A stretch of DNA of 64,000 bases from Thraustochytrium sp. TN22 (taxonomy: Eukaryota > Sar > Bigyra > Thraustochytrida > Thraustochytriidae): assembly GCA_013306675.1 (NCBI GenBank), contig JABLUY010000146.1:32113-96112 (forward strand). The letters are read 5' to 3'. A program made the position numbers and the translations under genes. Under the pieces are notes generated by a model. The model searched no databases and was not told the DNA's origin. It saw only the letters and a program-made list of their open reading frames with translations. Numbering within the stretch: the first letter of the stretch is position 1; each line of letters opens with the position of its first letter. This document shows positions 28,952 to 37,722 of the stretch, in pieces.

Positions 28952-29851
28952 TCATACCTGCGTGACCACGACATGGTCGAGGCGGTGCTCGACCAGCCCG
29001 AGCGGCTGCGGCGGCGGCTGCATGGGGTCAAAGATGGCCTGCTCGACGGTGCTGTTGTGGTTCGCAGCTTCGTCCCGAAGGCGCAGCGCGCCAGCACCCG
29101 CGTGAGCGGCGCCCGAGGCGAGCGGGCGGGTCTCGTTGAGGTGCAGACAGCCGCGCATGGAGTTCACGAAGGATGCTGCACGGCCGCGGCCCTCTAGAGA
29201 GCCGTGCGAAGGCTTGTAGTAGACGATGACGAGGCCGAGCTGCACGAGGCCGAAGGCGAGCCCGAGCAGTGCCGGCACGAGCACGTACGGGTCAAAGTCG
29301 AAGATGGAATAGACCGACCACATGACACCCGAGAGCAGCTGCATGAAGAGAAATCCAAGGTTGATGGACGAGGCGTCGCGCTCCCAGCAAATCTTGCGCA
29401 GGTTCAAAAAAGGCGTCGCGTAGAGTACGACGGACGCCACCAGGCTGTAGAGGCCGGCGGCCGTGACGCCGGCCTCGCGTTGGATGTAGCTGATGACGAT
29501 GATGATGCAAATGACCACAAGCTGCACGAGCAGCACGCGCTCAATCTTTCGCGCAGTCACCACGCATGTGTTGAGCCGAGTGACGGTGAGCAGGTAGAAG
29601 GTCCCAATGATGATGCCGCCCAGCGAGCCCAGCACGTAATACATGTTGCCTGCAAGACCACCGTAGACGCACCACTGGATAGCCTGCGGCATGGCCATGG
29701 CGAAGAGCATGGGGTCCAGGGCGCCCAGCGCGCCCGCCTTGCGAGCCTGCAGCACCGCGGCCATGGGCCCCAGGTACAGCAGCTCCGTCAAAAGGGCGCC
29801 CAGGACGGGCGCCACTTGCTTTACAAAGACATCTCCGCCCGGCGTCGCCAT
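28952..29851 (-). CDS. SWEET/MtN3-type transporter, array copy 3
   Basis: 299 residues from the ATG at 29851. Helices at about 9-32, 47-63, 69-90, 103-122, 128-149, 163-185 and 191-212, then an 87-residue cytosolic tail. Landmarks: LYLGPMAAVLQARKAGALG, AMPQAIQWCVYG, ATPFLNLRKICWERDASSI and MQLLSGVMWSVYS. It shares LQARKAGALGA and the RLNTC element after helix 3 with copies 4 and 5 (subgroup B). It is the only copy with Leu in SSINLGF, where others have Arg, and with Ala rather than Ser after the helix-7 proline (VPALLG). The tail has no counterpart in copies 4 and 5. Confidence 0.85.
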   Translation of the reverse strand: MATPGGDVFVKQVAPVLGALLTELLYLGPMAAVLQARKAGALGALDPMLFAMAMPQAIQWCVYGGLAGNMYYVLGSLGGIIIGTFYLLTVTRLNTCVVTARKIERVLLVQLVVICIIIVISYIQREAGVTAAGLYSLVASVVLYATPFLNLRKICWERDASSINLGFLFMQLLSGVMWSVYSIFDFDPYVLVPALLGLAFGLVQLGLVIVYYKPSHGSLEGRGRAASFVNSMRGCLHLNETRPLASGAAHAGAGALRLRDEAANHNSTVEQAIFDPMQPPPQPLGLVEHRLDHVVVTQV

Positions 29852-30770
29852 GCAGCAAACCTGACTTTCGCGGGGAGACCACGCTCGCCTCTTGCCTCAG
29901 CTCGGCTCGGCTCGGCTCGGCTCGGCTCGTATCGATTGCAATCTGCTCTCCACTCCCGACGCCGCGGCCGTGTCGCGCATCTGGGTCACGGTCACGCGAA
30001 CGTTGCTTGGCTGATGAAGTTGTGGTCGAGCGGACGTCTCGACGAGTCACTGCACCACCTGACAGGCTAGGCGGCGTCGGGCTCCCATCCGAGAGGCCAT
30101 GTTTCTCTGTCTCACTCTTCCACGAGGTTGGCCAGGCCAGCGGATCGCACTGCAAGCTTATCAAGTCCTTGAGGCGCGGCGAGCGGCGAGCGGCGAGCCG
30201 CGGCCAGAACTCCCAGCGCTCTGGATCGCGGCGACCCCCGGCGCCTCGAACCTGCACAGCGCCGTCGGCGCGTCGTCGGCCCCTGCGCCGAGAGCCCTGC
30301 CCAGCAGCCCAGCGTGAGTCACATCACGTCCACGGCTGGCGCGGAGGCGGCCTCGGAGGCCGGCCGACCAAGGCGAGGCGCGAGGCAGAGCTTGGCCGGC
30401 GAGCGTGATCGCGCAGTCAGACTTCGTTCACTGTCAAGGCGCGCCGCGCGCTGCTCGCCGCTGCCGGGCCGCTCGCGAGCTCGGCGATCATCTCGGAACT
30501 TGGTGCTGGCCAGCCGTACGCCGCTCTGGGCGTCCGTACGACCCTCGTTCTACCGAAGGCAAGGCTGCTCGGCGCCGACCCGTGCAAGGGGCGGCAAAAA
30601 GCGAGGTTAGCCACTGCAGTGCCGGAGCGTGCGTGCGCGCTTATCATGATGACAACACGATACCAGCCACAAAGAAATCTTCTTTCTTTGATTGATTGAT
30701 CAATGGTCAGGACATTTCAGGCTCGTAGGCCTAGTTCTCTTGGATTTCTTCCTCATCGCCATGCTCAGGC
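29852..30770. promoter_or_regulatory. Gap between SWEET copies 3 and 4
   Basis: 919 bp. Five perfect CTCGG pentamers (29901-29925) lie 50 bp upstream of the copy 3 ATG. A 23-nt sequence GACCCGTGCAAGGGG followed by CGGCAAAA (30577-30599) recurs near copy 5. No supported ORF. Confidence 0.45.
30577..30599. repeat. 23-nt dispersed repeat, 3' flank of SWEET copy 4
   Basis: Matches 32700-32722 at 22 of 23 positions. Both lie 120-175 bp beyond the stop of a subgroup B transporter, so the duplication that made copies 4 and 5 included the 3' flank. Confidence 0.7.
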
Positions 30771-31697
30771 TCATTGCAGCGCAATCTCGATGCTGGGCGA
30801 GGGCAAGATGGCCGGGAAAGCCTCCTCGGCGTGGCGGGCGCTGACGGGCACGTTGTGCGCGGCAGGCACGGAGTAGACGGGCAGGTCGATGGAGGGGAGG
30901 CTCGGGATCGGCAGGTCGACCGAGGGCAGGCTCGGGAGCGTGAGGTCGATGGAGGGCAGGCTCGGGAGCGGGTCCGTCTTGCCGCGACGGAAGAGACAGC
31001 TCCGCAGCGTGTCCAGCGGGTCCTTGCCCGGGTTGCCGTGCAGGTCGTGCTGCTGCGGCTTCCAGTAGACGAGCACGAGACCGAGCTGCACGACACCAAA
31101 GAGAAAACCGGTGAGGCTGGGCAGCATGAGGTAAAGGTCGAAGACGACGATGGCGTAGCAGGTCCACACGATGCCCGAGACGAGCTGCATGAAGAGGAAG
31201 CCGCGGTTGATGGAAGAGGCGTCGCGCTCCTTGCAGATCTTGCGCAGGTTGTGAAAGGGCGTGGCATAGAGCACCATGGACGTGATGAGGCTGTTCAAGC
31301 CGGCGGCCGTGACGCCAGCGTGCAGGTCGATGAAGCTGATGACGATGATGATGCAGATGAGGATGAGCTGCGCGAGCAGCACGAGCTCCACCTTGCGCGC
31401 CGTGCGCTCGCACGTGTTGAGCCGCGTCACCGTGAGCAGGTAGAAGGTGCCGATGATGATGCCGCCCAGCGAGCCCAGCACATAGTAGGTGTTGCCGGCC
31501 AGGGCACCGTAGACCGTCCACTGGATGGCCTGTGGCATGACCATGGCGAAGAGCAAGGGGTCCACTGCGCCCAGAGCACCGGCCTTGCGTGCCTGCAGCA
31601 CAGCCGTCATGGGGCCCAGGTACAGGAGCTCCGTGATGATGGCACCCAGCACGGGCGACACCTGCGTCATGAAGACATCGCGCGAGCTTGTGGACAT
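30771..31697 (-). CDS. SWEET/MtN3-type transporter, array copy 4, repeat-extended tail
   Basis: 308 residues from the ATG at 31697 (GACCATGTCC); the frame is open further upstream, but that stretch looks unlike protein. Seven helices as in copy 3, with ITELLYLGPMTAVLQARKAG, VMPQAIQWTVYG, YATPFHNLRKICKERDASS and MQLVSGIVWTCYA. The tail carries three 10-residue repeats of the form (L/I)PSLPS(I/V)DL(T/P) (nt about 30875-30965), absent from copy 5. It ends NVPVSARHAEEAFPAI then SPSIEIALQ, an end shared with copy 5. Subgroup B. Confidence 0.87.
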   Translation of the reverse strand: MSTSSRDVFMTQVSPVLGAIITELLYLGPMTAVLQARKAGALGAVDPLLFAMVMPQAIQWTVYGALAGNTYYVLGSLGGIIIGTFYLLTVTRLNTCERTARKVELVLLAQLILICIIIVISFIDLHAGVTAAGLNSLITSMVLYATPFHNLRKICKERDASSINRGFLFMQLVSGIVWTCYAIVVFDLYLMLPSLTGFLFGVVQLGLVLVYWKPQQHDLHGNPGKDPLDTLRSCLFRRGKTDPLPSLPSIDLTLPSLPSVDLPIPSLPSIDLPVYSVPAAHNVPVSARHAEEAFPAILPSPSIEIALQ

Positions 31698-32842
31698 GGT
31701 CAAACGCGAGGAGAGACTTGCCGAAGGCGGGAAGAGGTTGCGGGTCTGACTGCCTGCGGCGGCAGAATGATGCGCTCCTGCGAGTGAGGGGCTGCATGCG
31801 GCGGCATGGCATGATCCAAGCGAGGGGGGCCAACCTGCGCTCGAGAATCGCCGTCCCCGAAGTTGTTCAAGGCATGCACGCCGCGTGCTCCCGCGGGAGC
31901 CAAGATCGGCTCTGTTGCTCCAGAGGCGAGTGACAACTCTCACTCCTCCCTTGCTAAGCGCTTGCTAAGAGCTAGCTACTAGCTCGCAGGCGCCTCCAGT
32001 CAGCTTTCCTCCTGGCGCGGGCTGCCGTGCTGGCTATCACCTCGCGTCGCCACAAGGCTTCCCAGGCAGTACGCCAGCCCGCAAGGGCAGCCACTAGTGA
32101 GGACTGGCTCGCCGAAATGGGAGTCAAGCGGCCTACTACCGCTCGGCGCTCGGGGCGCGCGGCGCGCGCGATTGCGGCGCGCGCGGGGAGCGTGGTGGCG
32201 AGCGGCGTCGACCTTTGCTCCTGACCGTACTACTAGTACTACGGCGCGCAGCCGGTGCCGACGGCGATTCTGTGGCAGGCAGGCCGATGCTTGCGCAGGC
32301 AAGCTGTCAAGTCAAGTCACGCCTCTCCGCGAGCTCTCGCGCCGATCAGCCAGCCGTCGTCCACGATCGCAAGCAAGCCAATGACCGAGGCGCGCCCCAC
32401 TACGCTCGTCAAGGTCGGCCCGACCTGTGAGGTTGCGAGTCCTGCGAGCAACCAGAGTCCATCATCGAGTCGGCGCCCGGTTGCCAGGCCAGTGCGTGGC
32501 TGACGGCGGCTGACGCCTGCTCGCGAGGTGCGGGCCAACTGTGCAAGTTGGCGCTGGCCAGGTGGCTGGCAGGCTGCTCAGCTCGTGGGTCCGTGGCACG
32601 TGGCACGGCTGCTCGGAGCGAGTTGTCTCATCGGCAGCCAGAGTCGCCTCGTTCGCCCAGGGGCGCTTCACAGCGGACCCATGCAAGGGACGTGCCAGTG
32701 ACCCGTGCAAGGGACGGCAAAATCCTGGAGCTGTTCGGAGTCAAGTTGAGGCTGCCCGTGGTGGGCAACGATGATGGCCATCATTTGTTCAAATAGAGTA
32801 CCTTACCTTAGCTCGGTAGGCCAGTCATCCTTTGAGTCACAG
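31698..32842. promoter_or_regulatory. Gap between SWEET copies 4 and 5
   Basis: 1.15 kb. It contains CTAGCTACTAGCTC-like words (about 31970-31985), TGCCAGTG (about 32693), the second 23-nt repeat copy (32700-32722) and TCAAGTTG (32741-32748). No supported ORF. Confidence 0.45.
32700..32722. repeat. 23-nt dispersed repeat, 3' flank of SWEET copy 5
   Basis: Partner of 30577-30599, with a single G/A difference. It lies 121 bp beyond the copy 5 stop. A shorter relative, CCCATGCAAGGGACG, lies 20 bp before it. Confidence 0.7.
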
Positions 32843-33712
32843 TCAGTGCAAGGCAATCTCGATGCTGGGCGTGGGCGCGATGGCGGGAAAGGTCTCTTCG
32901 GCGTGGCGGGCGCTGACGGGCACGTTGTGCGCCGTGGGCACCGTGTAGGTGGGCAGGCTGATGGAGGACGACGTGACTGGGGTTGGGATGGTGTTGGCGC
33001 GGCGGCACAAGCAGGCGTGCAGCGCGTGCAGCGGGTCCCGGCCCGGGTTGCCGTGCAGGTCGTCCTGCTGCGGCTTCCAGTAGACGAGCACGAGGCCGAG
33101 CTGCATGAGGCCGAAAACGAGGCTGGTGAGGCTGGGCAGCAAGACGAAGAGGTCGACATCGACGATGGCGTAGCAACTCCACATGACGCCCGAGACGAGC
33201 TGCATGAAGAGGAAGCCGCGGTTGATGGAGGAGGCGTCGCGCTCCTTGCAGATCTTGCGCAGGTTGTGGAAAGGCGTCGCGTAAAGCACCATGGACGCAA
33301 TGAGGCTGTACAGCCCGGCTGCCGTGACGCCGGCTTCGAGCTCGACGTAGCTGATGATGATGATGATGCAGATGAGGACGAGCTGCGCGAGCAGCACGAG
33401 CTCCAGCTTGCGCGCTGTGCGGGCGCATGTGTTGAGCCGCGCCACCGTGAGCAGGTAAAAGGTGCCAATGACGATGCCGCCCAGGGAGCCTAGGACGTAG
33501 TACATGTTGCCAGCGAGGCCGCCATAGACGCACCACTGGATGGCCTGCGACATGGCCGTGGCGAAGAGCATCGGGTCCAAGGCACCCAAGGCTCCGGCCT
33601 TGCGAGCCTGCAGGACCGCAGCCATGGGCCCCAGGTACAGCAGCTCCGTCACGATGACGCCCAGCACGGGCGCTACCTGAGTCATGAAGACTCGGCGAGA
33701 CTCCGTCGACAT
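32843..33712 (-). CDS. SWEET/MtN3-type transporter, array copy 5
   Basis: 289 residues from the ATG at 33712 (CAACCATGTCG). Seven helices: VTELLYLGPMAAVLQARKAG, AMSQAIQWCVYG (Ser where all other copies have Pro before Gln), YATPFHNLRKICKERDASS, MQLVSGVMWSCYA. Closest to copy 4 by eye. The tails share NVPVSARHAEE and PSIEIAL at the end, but this one lacks the decapeptide repeats. The end NVPVSARHAEE is conserved although the preceding tail is not, so it may be functional. Subgroup B. Confidence 0.87.
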   Translation of the reverse strand: MSTESRRVFMTQVAPVLGVIVTELLYLGPMAAVLQARKAGALGALDPMLFATAMSQAIQWCVYGGLAGNMYYVLGSLGGIVIGTFYLLTVARLNTCARTARKLELVLLAQLVLICIIIIISYVELEAGVTAAGLYSLIASMVLYATPFHNLRKICKERDASSINRGFLFMQLVSGVMWSCYAIVDVDLFVLLPSLTSLVFGLMQLGLVLVYWKPQQDDLHGNPGRDPLHALHACLCRRANTIPTPVTSSSISLPTYTVPTAHNVPVSARHAEETFPAIAPTPSIEIALH

Positions 33713-35226
33713 GGTTGCGGTCCTTGCGATGCGTCAGCCCTCGTTTCGTGTCGCGACTTGATTCTGGTCTGCGGTCGCCTGCGCAAGCACATCTCAAGCG
33801 AGGAGACACGCGACACGCGCAAGAAAGAACCGCCGAGCCGACCTGGCCTGCGAGCGCATCCACAGCGAGGAGACACGCTACACGCGCAAGAAAGAACCGC
33901 CGAGCCGACCCGAGCCGACCCGGTTTTCCTATCATGACAGGTTCAAGGGGGGCCTCGATTCGCCTGCTGGCACTGCAGGCCAGGCTGCGCGCTGCAGTGG
34001 TCAAAGAACGCGCAGGACCTGCTGGTCTGGCCTGGTCTGGTCTGGTCTGGCCTGGTGCGCCCCAGGTTGCGATCTATCTCAAGGCAACCAAGAGGCTCAG
34101 CTTGTCGAAGGCCGAGCAGGCGGAGGTCGACCCGCGATAACGTTAGTGCACGTGCGTACCGTGCCGTTCGCGCGCGCAGAGATGTTCTGCGCTCCGCTGC
34201 TCGGCCGCGCTGCTCGGCCGCGGCGGCGGTACTCGTAACTCGTCCAAAGGCTTCCAAGCGAAAGAAGGCGAGCGACCGCGAGCGGTGACGGACGTCCCGT
34301 GGAAGGTTGGACGGCGCAGAGGTTGAACAAGGAGTCGCGCGCGAGACCGCCGGTGCACTCTTGTCAAGCTGAGCCTGCGAGCGCAGCTAGAGCGAGCGCT
34401 AGCAAGCACGCTAGCGGCTCCAGAGCTTAGTCTACGTAGCTACTAGGCCTAAGTAGCTAGCTAGTAGCATGACACGCTGGTGAGGCACCGGCGATGGCGA
34501 TCGACACAACAGGCACGCCGCCACGCGGCGCCACGCAGCCACGGTCCGTGCGTGGAATGCATTGCAGCATGTTGATGGACCAGAGTCAAGGCGTTTCCGT
34601 GGCAGAGACCTCGCCGGAGCAGTTTTGTCGGCTCCTGACGCGAGGTCGCGAGCCGAGGCTCGTTCCAGCACCGCGCCAGGCTGCCAGCCCTTTGGAAAAC
34701 GCCTCGCCTCGCCCGCCCGCTCGCGGGTTCCTTTGTCGCGTGACTCGGTTTTGCAACGAGGGACAGTCGCAGGCCGGGACCAGGCTTGTCGCCGACTCGC
34801 CGCCGCGTGGCCGCCGTCGCGGGCGGCGCGCGGGCTGGCCCGGGCGGGCAGACTGGGGCAGTCGCCGCAACTGCCGACCGGACGCGACGCCACTGCACGC
34901 CACAAACTCGCACGCCACCGCGGTCGCGGCGCCACGCGCGCAGCACAGCGGCGCCGGTGCACGTGCCGGCGTGGGCCCACGATTACATTGAGGTCGCATG
35001 CGACTACGCACGGTACGCAGCCTGCCAGTGGCAGTGAGTGACTGACGGTCACTTCGTGCAGTCGGGCCGGCGCCGATGGCCGGGCAGTGCAGTGCAGCCA
35101 CATCAATCAAGCATAGCATTCAATGTCACGGGTTGTCAGCGCTTACAATTCTTTCGATACATCATTGACATGACATGCGAATGCATTCAATTGTCACGGT
35201 GGTCAGATTTGGTGGTCAAATAGGCT
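33713..35226. promoter_or_regulatory. Gap between SWEET copies 5 and 6
   Basis: 1.5 kb. A 47-bp direct repeat lies 85-200 bp upstream of copy 5. A TCTGG/CCTGG pentamer run is at 34023-34056. CTAGC-rich DNA is at 34420-34470 and TGCCAGTGGCAGTGAGTGAC at about 35025. Several ORFs of 60-220 codons cross it on both strands, but none resembles a protein family. Confidence 0.45.
33797..33910. repeat. 47-bp direct repeat upstream of SWEET copy 5
   Basis: Copies at 33797-33843 and 33864-33910, beginning AGCGAGGAGACACGC, with one mismatch and a 20-bp spacer. It lies 85-200 bp before the start codon, where promoter duplication could change expression. Confidence 0.85.
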
Positions 35227-36369
35227 TCAGACCTGCGCGAGGTCAAGGTCCGCGGCGCGGAAGGAGTGAGAGGACTCAAGCAGCGGCTCCTGCTGGCCTA
35301 CCGCGGCAGCAGGCGACGCGAGGTCCTCGGGGCCGACCGGTACAACGGTGGACTCGAGGGAAACGGAGACGCGGCGCTCGAGCTGCGGGAGGAGCTGGTC
35401 CTCCGGTTGCTGCTGCCGCTGCTCGAGGTCGAGCTGAGGCTCCACCAGCGCGACGGTAGGCGCTACTAGAGGGAGGATGGCAGCTGCGTTCTCCGCCAGG
35501 ACACCAGGACCCGGCGTCGTTACGTTGGCCGAGGCGACGGGGTCGATCGTGAGGCAAAGGGCGGCGGCAGCGGAGGCGGCGTGGTCCTGGTCGGTCTCCT
35601 GCGGCGAGGGCTCAAAGGGCGCCGACTCCTGGCGCGAGAGGCGCTGGCACGCGGGCGGCTGATAGGCGGAAGACTTGAGCACCGGCACGTCAGAGACCTC
35701 GGTCGTGACCGTCGGCTCGTCAGAACGCGCGGGTCGGCTACGGAAGACGAGCAGCAAAACGATCTGCGTGGTGGCGAAGAGCAGGCTGACGAGGCTCGGG
35801 ATGAGCACGTAAATGTCAAAGTCAAAGGCCGAGTAGATGGACCAGAGCATGGCGCAGAGCAGCTGCATGCTGAGGAAGCCGCGGTTGATGGAGGAGACGT
35901 CGCGCGAAGCGATCATGCGACGCATGTTGACGAGCGGCGTCCCGTAGAGCGCGAGCGAGGAGAGCATGCTGTAGAGACCGGCGGCCTCAACGGCCGCCTG
36001 GCCGGCGAAGAGGCTCGCCACGACGAGCGCACCGGTGATGGCGAACTGTGTGAGCGTGATGCGCTCCATGCGAGTGGCCTCGGCGTCGCTGGCGGTGAGG
36101 CGCACGCTGGTGGTGAGGTAAAAAAGGCCGACGGCGATGCCGCCCACGGAGCCGAGAACGAGATAGGGCGAGCCGACCATTGCTCCGTAGACGGTCCACT
36201 GCAGCGCTTGCGGCGCGGTGACGGCGAGGAGCGTCGGGTTGAGGCTGCCCATGGTGCGCTTGCGGCGGGCCTCCAGCACGGCCGCCATGGGGCCAAGGTA
36301 CAGCAGCTCGGTGGTCATGACGCCCAGCACGGGCGCCACCTTGTAGACGAAGACGTCCTGCGCTGACAT
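35227..36369 (-). CDS. SWEET/MtN3-type transporter, array copy 6, long tail
   Basis: 380 residues from the ATG at 36369, which is preceded directly by eight adenines, an unusual leader here. The core has seven helices: TTELLYLGPMAAVLEARRKR, TAPQALQWTVYG, YGTPLVNMRRMIASRDVSS, MQLLCAMLWSIYS. Subgroup C (copies 6 and 7) is marked by LEARRKR, PQALQW and M-RRMI. The tail of about 165 residues is the longest with copy 7's, rich in Pro, Val, Ala and Gln, and contains LTIDPVASANVT, echoed as ATIDPTTTATS in copy 7. Such tails are cytosolic in SWEETs and carry phosphorylation or trafficking signals. Confidence 0.85.
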   Translation of the reverse strand: MSAQDVFVYKVAPVLGVMTTELLYLGPMAAVLEARRKRTMGSLNPTLLAVTAPQALQWTVYGAMVGSPYLVLGSVGGIAVGLFYLTTSVRLTASDAEATRMERITLTQFAITGALVVASLFAGQAAVEAAGLYSMLSSLALYGTPLVNMRRMIASRDVSSINRGFLSMQLLCAMLWSIYSAFDFDIYVLIPSLVSLLFATTQIVLLLVFRSRPARSDEPTVTTEVSDVPVLKSSAYQPPACQRLSRQESAPFEPSPQETDQDHAASAAAALCLTIDPVASANVTTPGPGVLAENAAAILPLVAPTVALVEPQLDLEQRQQQPEDQLLPQLERRVSVSLESTVVPVGPEDLASPAAAVGQQEPLLESSHSFRAADLDLAQV

Positions 36370-37722
36370 TTTTTTTTCCTATATGGTCTCTAGCTTCGTC
36401 CGCGCGTCGGAGCGTTCCGGATGGTTGTGGTTTTGCTTGCCCGGTTGCTTGGAGCGAGCTTTGGTCGTCGGGGGCTCGGGGCGCCGTGCTGCTGCGCAGT
36501 CTGCGCTCGAGCGCGGCGGCCAGCCAGGCAGTTAGCCAGCGCAGGCTGCCGCGCGCGCGGGGCGCCACATTGGAACTTGTTGTCCCCAGCGCACCACTCG
36601 TCGCGGTCTCGCAACTCGTTCATCTCGTCTGGACACGCCCGCGACGACGCCGCCCCCCGGACTGGACCAGAGTCGCGCTTACTTCGACTTCACAGCTGTG
36701 TGCAACTGCATCTTCCTCCGAGCTATCGGGCCCTTTGGTGGCGCGCCCGCGCGGCCCCGCGGGCGTCTGGGCTGGCCGCCTGCACGCGTCAAAATGCGCC
36801 CCTCTCCACCACCACCGCTGCGCGCGCAAGAGCACGACGGCTAGCGCAGCTAAGCGCACCCACACTGCAGCGCGGCACTCCTCGGGAGAGGTGCGGCTCG
36901 TCGGCGGCGGCGGCGTGACTCGGCGGCGGCGCAACGGCGCGCGCCGCCTGCCTTGACTCCTCACTCACAGCCAGAGTCAGGCTGTGCACCACCACGGATT
37001 GGCTGGACAGGACGATCTTTCCCTCGCCCGTCCGCGCGCGCACGGCACGAGACCCCCACAGCTCGAGCTCTAGCTTCTTCTCGCAAGTCAGGCTGCCCGG
37101 CAGCCCGTGTCCTTGTTCGAGCCAGGGCTGCCAAGCCGCCCGCTCTGCCGCCGCCGCCGCCGCCGTCGCGCGCAGCCGCAACGGTGCGCGAGCTGAGGGA
37201 GGGCCAGCCACCCAAACATTGACAAGAGGCCGTGGTGACCGATGGCAACGGGTGGCAGCCGCGCGTGGCTGCGCGTGGCGGCGCGTGAAGCTGTGTTTTG
37301 CTCTCAGGTCATGAGAGGCGGCATCGAAAACCGAGGACATCCGAGGTCCGAGGCCCGACGACGACTCGACGACGGGTAGGGCCGGCCTTTAAGTTGCCTC
37401 TACCAGCCAGGGAGGCCAAGGAGGCCAGCGATGCGCATCATGAATCTCTCATGACGGTTGGCCATCTCGGCCCCTTCGAATCGATGACGCCGCGGCGAGA
37501 TAGTCAGCGAATCAAGGTGGGTGATTTGTTTGGGGAATGCAAAGTGCGAGTCTCGAGTCTGGACTCGGCAGAGGACGCGTGCGCGGTAGGCGGCGGGCAA
37601 GGCGGCGTGTTGAATAGATGCCAAAAGGGATCGGGTGGGTTTGGTACTGGTACCCGGGTACCACCACCTTGGTAGTAGTGTACAATATTTCTTCACATGC
37701 GCGGTCTGGCCCCTCGGCCCGA
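36370..37722. promoter_or_regulatory. Gap between SWEET copies 6 and 7
   Basis: 1.35 kb without a supported gene. GGTACTGGTACCCGGGTACC (about 37639-37658) is an imperfect palindrome in the 3' flank of copy 7. A poly-T run (36370-36377) abuts the copy 6 ATG. Confidence 0.4.

Noticed and set aside
30577-32722. Terminal repeats of a mobile element flanking SWEET copy 4
   Set aside because: The two 23-nt copies are direct repeats in equivalent 3' flanks of two paralogues. No transposase or target-site duplication is seen, so gene duplication explains them better.
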